Assembly (NCBI GenBank): GCA_965652575.1
Contig: CBFGWQ010000005.1
Location: forward strand, 1 to 47,941
DNA: 47,941 nt
Direction of reading: 5' to 3'
Origin: Arenibacter sp965652575
GTDB lineage: Bacteria > Bacteroidota > Bacteroidia > Flavobacteriales > Flavobacteriaceae
Made by a program: the position numbers and the translations under genes. Positions 43,984 through 47,941 of the stretch are shown piece after piece (position 1 is the stretch's first letter; each line of letters opens with the position of its first letter). The notes under the pieces are model-generated. The model was not told the DNA's origin. It worked only from the letters and a program-made list of their open reading frames with translations, and did no database searches.

Positions 43984-44260
43984 ATGGTTAAATTGAATGT
44001 GATCATTTTTCGGGGGTTGGTTTTTTTGATAGTTTCCTGTAAAGTTGACCTGTCCAATTCCAAAGAGAATCCATCCAATTTCATTCCCTTTCCCCGTTCA
44101 ACAAAAGGGAGTACTGCCAAATAGTGTCCCAAAGCATATAAAGCCCCTGATGGCGTATATTGATCAGGACATTGGGGTGGCCAATTATTTTGATTTTATG
44201 GATGGTTTGGTCAAGAAGTATAATTCCTTAGTACCCTATGCTCTGTCCGAACATGTTTAG
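43984..44260 (+). pseudogene. Frameshifted remnant of a small lipoprotein gene
   Basis: Reading from ATG 43984 gives a lipoprotein-type start (MVKLNVIIFRGLVFLIVSC, lipobox VSC) that stops at 44124. A +1 frame continues past that point (VPKHIKPLMAYIDQDIGV then LVPYALSEHV) to 44260. The second part reads like a real protein segment, so one indel near 44100 plus an early stop is likely. It may be the N-terminus of a larger envelope protein, possibly YkuD-like, but that is only an impression. The full gap is 43834-44275. Confidence 0.45.
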
Positions 44261-44275
44261 GTCCGTACCAATCCA

Positions 44276-45295
44276 TTATAGATTTACGTTCAAATAAACC
44301 GATATCCTATTTTTAAGTTCTACCTTGTTATTATTTAAATTTTGATCTATGGGCAACATTCCGATCAGGCCCAAGGAATATTGGTTGTAGGTTGCCTCTA
44401 CGCTAATTTTACCTAGAAATACGTTGCCCTTGGAATTGGCTACCTCCATATTAAATTCTTTATTGGCAGCATAATTCTCCCCGGTAAGGCCCAATTGCGG
44501 GGTTAGTGCCAGGGAATTGGAAACAAAGTAGGTTTTAAAAGCATTTATGCCATAGTTCAACTGGTTCCCGAACTGGTAGTCCTTTGGATTTTTGGTTTTG
44601 ATAGTGTAATTGAGCAGGGTGCTAATGCCCCAATTCCTATAGGTAAACCCATAGTTCATGGCAAGAATATAATCCCAGCTGCCATTGCCCAGTTGAAAGC
44701 TTGGGTTTACACTTCCACTATTGTTTGCCCTATCGTATTTTCCTGTTGGGATTTTTATGCCACCACCCAATTGTATATAGTGTTCCGGCTTAATGGATAC
44801 AATACTATCGGGGGTAACGGCAAGTAGGTTATAAAGACCCAGAATACTTATATCTCCCAATCCTTTGATCTCTTGGGTACCGTTATCCGGCAAGTGCCTA
44901 TTGTGAAATTGATAGGGGACTATAACATTTAACAAGGCCCTTTTGGTCACTGCAAAATTGCCCCAGGCCTGTATGGTGTTAAAATTTTCTTGGATCCAAG
45001 GGGAATCGGCAAAAATACCATCCCTGGACCGGTACTCTTGGCCAATATATCTAAGACCTATAAAATTATTGTTCAGACCGGTGCCATAACCCATACTGCC
45101 GCCACTGCTTCCACAGCCACAGGTGTCACAGAAATCATCGTACAAACCCTCAAAGTGGGTGTGTAAAGGACAGTCTATGGGCCAATTATTTTCTGGGATT
45201 CCGTTGCCGCTCACTATTTCCGAAAAGAGTCCGACCAATAATAATATTCCGTATTTAATATTCTGCAAAGCGCTTATCGTTGATATAGGTTTCAT
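44276..45295 (-). CDS. Predicted outer-membrane beta-barrel with N-terminal Cys/His cluster
   Basis: A 339-residue exported protein with a signal segment (ILLLVGLFSEIVSG, about 17-30). Residues 42-61 hold Cys42, His45, His47, Cys56, Cys59 and Cys61 (CPLHTH and CDTCGCG), a probable metal or disulfide site, then a Gly/Ser stretch. The rest consists of alternating strands (LLNVIVPYQFHNRHL, YIQLGGGIKIPTGKYD) and ends in ISVYLNVNL, like outer-membrane barrels of the phenol-degradation MetA/transporter type. The start overlaps the end of the di-haem peroxidase gene by 41 bp. Its position suggests transport or capture of the metal handled by its neighbours. Confidence 0.65.
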   Translation of the reverse strand: MKPISTISALQNIKYGILLLVGLFSEIVSGNGIPENNWPIDCPLHTHFEGLYDDFCDTCGCGSSGGSMGYGTGLNNNFIGLRYIGQEYRSRDGIFADSPWIQENFNTIQAWGNFAVTKRALLNVIVPYQFHNRHLPDNGTQEIKGLGDISILGLYNLLAVTPDSIVSIKPEHYIQLGGGIKIPTGKYDRANNSGSVNPSFQLGNGSWDYILAMNYGFTYRNWGISTLLNYTIKTKNPKDYQFGNQLNYGINAFKTYFVSNSLALTPQLGLTGENYAANKEFNMEVANSKGNVFLGKISVEATYNQYSLGLIGMLPIDQNLNNNKVELKNRISVYLNVNL

Positions 45296-46301
45296 CTGTC
45301 AAAGTAGTTAAAAAAGAGATTAATGCAATTTTTTCCGATGGGGAAAGGGATATCCCTGGAAGGCCTTCCTTTTTTAGAAGGGGATCCAAGGTGGGCGAAT
45401 CCACAATGCCATCGGTATAGAAATCAAGTACTGCCATTAGGCTTCCAAACCTTCCATCGTGCATATAAGGTGCCGTAAGTTCAACATTGCGGAGACTGGG
45501 CACTTTAAATTTATAGCGATCGGACTGGGCACCACTTACTTCCTCCCTCCCTATGTCCATAAGGCTTGGATTGGGCGGTAATCCGTTGTTTCTGAATTGT
45601 CCGTCCGAAAAAAGGTCGGAGCTGTGGCAGAAGCCACATTTTGACTGGAAGATGGCCAAACCTTCCAGTTCGGTCTCGGTAAATTGGCCATCAGGTTCTT
45701 GGCGTACGTATTTGTCGTATTTGGAATTGGAGGACACCATCATAATCATAAATTGTGAAAGGGCCTTTAAAAAATTTTCATTGTTCACTTCCCCATCTTC
45801 AAAAGCATTTTGGAAGAGATTCAGGTATTCCGTATCCGATTTTAATTTGGATATTACATTACTTAATGTTTCTCCCATTTCCACTTCGTTGGTAATCGGA
45901 ATTATGGGAAATAGATCCAAATGGGAGGTAGCGCCGTCCCAGGTAAATTCTTTCATAAAGGCGGCATTCTGTATGGCCGGGGTATTTCGCGTACCTTCAA
46001 GATCGTTTATTCCATGGCTAAATTGATGGCCATGATGGGTAAAGGCCGTTTTCTGTTCATGACAAAAGCCACAGGAGATAAATCCGTTGGCGGAAAGGCG
46101 CCCATCGTAAAACAGTTTTTTGCCCAGCTCAAACCCTAATTTTGTAGGGGGGTTATTTTCCATATCGTATAGGGGTGCCGGAAAATTGGAAGGCACCGTA
46201 AATTCCAAGGGTTCGTTTATTGTTTGGTATTCTTCGGAATTTTTGGAGCAAGAGGAAAAAACACAGATAACGACACCATATAATAGGACAATTCGTTTCA
46301 T
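45255..46301 (-). CDS. Di-haem cytochrome c peroxidase/MauG-family lipoprotein, MbnH-like
   Basis: A 348-residue exported protein with a lipobox (VFSSC, Cys18). It has two haem c sites, CGFCH at 77-81 and CGFCH at 222-226, and the loop APYMHDGRF (about 277-285) near the second haem. This is the bacterial CcP/MauG architecture. By family knowledge MbnH, a member, oxidises a Trp of its partner MbnP to kynurenine. The MbnP-like gene lies 71 bp upstream in the same direction, which favours an MbnH role over plain peroxidase. Bacterial CcP is the alternative. Confidence 0.8.
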   Translation of the reverse strand: MKRIVLLYGVVICVFSSCSKNSEEYQTINEPLEFTVPSNFPAPLYDMENNPPTKLGFELGKKLFYDGRLSANGFISCGFCHEQKTAFTHHGHQFSHGINDLEGTRNTPAIQNAAFMKEFTWDGATSHLDLFPIIPITNEVEMGETLSNVISKLKSDTEYLNLFQNAFEDGEVNNENFLKALSQFMIMMVSSNSKYDKYVRQEPDGQFTETELEGLAIFQSKCGFCHSSDLFSDGQFRNNGLPPNPSLMDIGREEVSGAQSDRYKFKVPSLRNVELTAPYMHDGRFGSLMAVLDFYTDGIVDSPTLDPLLKKEGLPGISLSPSEKIALISFLTTLTDETYINDKRFAEY

Positions 46302-46316
46302 TTTTTTAAGATTATG

Positions 46317-46348
46317 GCAATCGGCACTTACAGGGTGCCGATTGCCAA
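46317..46348. other. 12-bp stem-loop between the MbnP-like and di-haem genes
   Basis: ggcaatcggcac pairs exactly with gtgccgattgcc, loop ttacagg. No U-run follows on the minus strand, so a processing or stability element between the two cistrons is more likely than a terminator. Confidence 0.6.
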
Positions 46349-46372
46349 TTTGTGGATAATGCTTAGCATGTC

Positions 46373-47173
46373 TTAGTGTCCGCCTCCGTTATGTATATGG
46401 TCTACCACAAACATTTGGGAAGTATTTACCGCTATTTGGGGCGATTTTATTTCATCGACCATAATCACGGATTTTTCCGTTAGTTCAATACTGGTGGTAG
46501 CGCCCACCAATATCTTGCTCGCATCTATTTTTAGATGAATGTTGGAGTCTACCCCATCACCTACCCTAACATTCATCGGCAAGGATAAACTAACTTCCTT
46601 ATAATTGTCCAGACTGGATCCATGGCTTCCCATGTGAATCTTGAAATCAGTGGGCTCGGTAACGGTCTGGGAAGTAAAGGTTCCTTCAAAATTGAGGAAT
46701 TTATAGCCGGCCTGCCAAGACCACATCATGTTGCTTTCTTCGGCCAATGTTAAAAAATTGCCTTGGCCTTCCGCTCCCTGTAGGTATTTTTCCTGGTCAA
46801 CACCAATGCCGAATTTAAGGGTGGTATATTCGCCTGCCGGTATTTCGGGCAGGGATACCTCATCGGATTCTTCCTCCTGGTTTATAATGAAATAGCCTTC
46901 GTCTTTTGGAAATGTGTATTCTTCACCCTCTTTATTAACCAATCGGAAATTGCTTACTATATAACTAAAACGGGTAACGGTAATGCTCTCCCCATTGGTA
47001 TTCGCGGCATTGGCCGTTCCCAGAACCAGATCGTTGCCATTGTAACCGTTGTCGAACTTTACGGATATTTCTCCCGAACCGGTAAGTTTATCCGCATCGT
47101 CCATATCATCGTTGGAACAGGAAACTATTAAAAAAGAGGAAAGTGCCAGTAAGGCATGTATATATGTTTTCAT
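46373..47173 (-). CDS. MbnP-family lipoprotein, probable copper-binding protein
   Basis: A 266-residue lipoprotein (LIVSC, Cys19) with the MbnP-family layout. FDNGYNGNDLVLG (about 40-52) and ITVTRFSYIVSNFRLV (about 64-79) are the early strands. MMWSWQAGYKFLNFEG (149-164) is the hallmark segment with Trp151 and Trp153, and His residues near the end (His259, His261, His266 in DHIHNGGGH) are likely ligands. In methanotroph MbnP a Trp is converted to kynurenine by MbnH and this is needed for copper binding. Which Trp is equivalent here is not certain. The MbnH-like gene is directly downstream. Confidence 0.82.
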   Translation of the reverse strand: MKTYIHALLALSSFLIVSCSNDDMDDADKLTGSGEISVKFDNGYNGNDLVLGTANAANTNGESITVTRFSYIVSNFRLVNKEGEEYTFPKDEGYFIINQEEESDEVSLPEIPAGEYTTLKFGIGVDQEKYLQGAEGQGNFLTLAEESNMMWSWQAGYKFLNFEGTFTSQTVTEPTDFKIHMGSHGSSLDNYKEVSLSLPMNVRVGDGVDSNIHLKIDASKILVGATTSIELTEKSVIMVDEIKSPQIAVNTSQMFVVDHIHNGGGH

Positions 47174-47366
47174 TTGTATGTTTTTTTAGGTTTAATTACG
47201 GACTCCCATTATCTTTATCCAATTGGTAATTAAATGGCTCTTTTAAGCCAGGTTTTCATCATTTTTTCTTCCATAGCCCCCTTGGGCCATTCAAAAATGC
47301 CTTTGGCCATAATCAAAATGGACCAATTTTCACCTCACTTAAAAAAGTCGGGATAAGTGCCATACG

Positions 47367-47407
47367 GATCGGTGTACCCATTCCTTTTCGGAATGGGTAC
47401 ACCGATC
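47367..47407. other. Perfect 18-bp stem-loop upstream of the MbnP-like gene
   Basis: gatcggtgtacccattcc and its exact complement ggaatgggtacaccgatc enclose ttttc. It lies about 100 bp after the stop of the small Cys-motif gene and 194 bp before the MbnP-like start. There is no U-run, so it is a stable RNA element or operator-like palindrome rather than a clear terminator. The rest of the 330-bp gap shows nothing clear. Confidence 0.6.
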
Positions 47408-47503
47408 AAATCCTGTAATCGAATTTTATAAAATGTTTAAAATAAGGGCGTATTAAAGGGGAAGACCATGGGTCAACCTTTATACACCAAGTATCAAATG
47501 GAA

Positions 47504-47881
47504 CTAGACCAGTTCTGGCGGTCGGGAAATGTCGGAAGTTAAAAGTTTGGAAATAAAAACTTGGACTATGCCAAAATTCCTGGGTTGTAATGGGTGGATA
47601 TTTATTCCGAGGGTTATTTGGGGCAAGGACTCCAAGAAAAGACTCGTTACAGTTTCTGTTTTTGTCTTTTTTTCCCCGAACGGATTTTCTTGGTCTTGTT
47701 TGGATTCTTTGGCCAATTGTTTGGCAAGGTAACATTTGCCATCACAATTCAACATGGGTTTATCCCTGTTCTCACAAAGTACGTTCTTGATATAGTTGTA
47801 GTTCATAACATATTCGGCAATCGGCCAAAGTGGCTTTACCAGCATTATGAGCCCAACAAATAAGACAACATACTGTTTCAT
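47504..47881 (-). CDS. Small membrane-anchored protein with conserved Cys motif
   Basis: A 125-residue protein with one N-terminal hydrophobic segment (YVVLFVGLIMLVKPLWPIAEY, about 4-24), then LCENRDKPMLNCDGKCYLAK with Cys36, Cys46 and Cys50 (C-x9-C-x3-C). A charged Lys/Glu/Gln stretch follows (~53-76), then a tail with INIHPLQP. I do not know a named family, but the arrangement suggests an extracytoplasmic metal- or thiol-binding site. It lies upstream of the MbnP-like gene in the same direction. TATTTTTG just before the ATG (47893-47886 on the minus strand) fits a -7 element; a -33 is unclear. Confidence 0.65.
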   Translation of the reverse strand: MKQYVVLFVGLIMLVKPLWPIAEYVMNYNYIKNVLCENRDKPMLNCDGKCYLAKQLAKESKQDQENPFGEKKTKTETVTSLFLESLPQITLGINIHPLQPRNFGIVQVFISKLLTSDISRPPELV

Positions 47882-47941
47882 TCCCCAAAAATAGGTTTTA
47901 TTGTTGTTTTAATATTACATCTTCTTGAAATATTTTAAATG

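Overview
The window looks like chromosomal DNA of a marine-type member of the Flavobacteriaceae (Bacteroidota). Three things support this. The gene sets and orders are typical of the group: DUF177-rpmF-fabH-accB-accC, tdk-alr next to mscL and asd, and an mlaE-mlaF-mlaD lipid transport operon. Shine-Dalgarno motifs are largely absent. Several promoters show the Bacteroidota form, a -33 TTG/TTTG, a spacer of about 19 bp and a -7 TAnnTTTG. The sequence does not fix genus or species. No rRNA, tRNA, CRISPR array, prophage or intact insertion sequence was seen.

Left part (0-12 kb): a secreted calcineurin-like phosphatase and an exported alkaline-phosphatase-superfamily enzyme lie in tandem. A repeat-rich gap follows, then a two-gene AbiE-type toxin-antitoxin module whose promoter overlaps a perfect 36-bp palindrome. 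Next come a large uncharacterised protein with nitronate-monooxygenase/FabK-like signatures and a cysteine-rich C-terminal part, a TauE/SafE permease, a sodium:solute symporter, a HGSNAT/DUF5009-like membrane acyltransferase and a DUF3784-type membrane protein.

Middle (12-29 kb): mainly housekeeping. ribE and pdxA are divergent, with a 216-bp MITE-like element between them. The DUF177-rpmF-fabH-accB-accC block serves ribosome and fatty-acid synthesis. It is followed by a DAO-family oxidoreductase, a GreA/GreB-like protein, a 600-bp cluster of dispersed repeats, arfB, an orphan ABC ATPase, a prolyl oligopeptidase lipoprotein, asd, mscL, alr and tdk. Divergent from tdk are a conserved hypothetical gene, rsmI and a uracil-DNA-glycosylase-family gene.

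Right part (30-48 kb): a gap carrying two near-identical small-RNA-like units leads to Fe/Mn superoxide dismutase. An AddA-like and an AddB-like helicase/nuclease gene follow, separated by an OmpA-family porin with thrombospondin type-3 repeats. Then come an SDR oxidoreductase, a degenerate HMA-like small protein, a DUF302 protein, the mlaEFD operon and a frameshifted lipoprotein remnant. At the right edge is a minus-strand cluster: a small cysteine-motif membrane protein, an MbnP-family lipoprotein, a MbnH/MauG-like di-haem peroxidase lipoprotein and a predicted outer-membrane beta-barrel with an N-terminal Cys/His cluster. By family knowledge MbnP and MbnH form a copper-binding pair that depends on oxidation of a tryptophan to kynurenine. 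This cluster, together with the tandem small-RNA candidates, is the most interesting content of the window.
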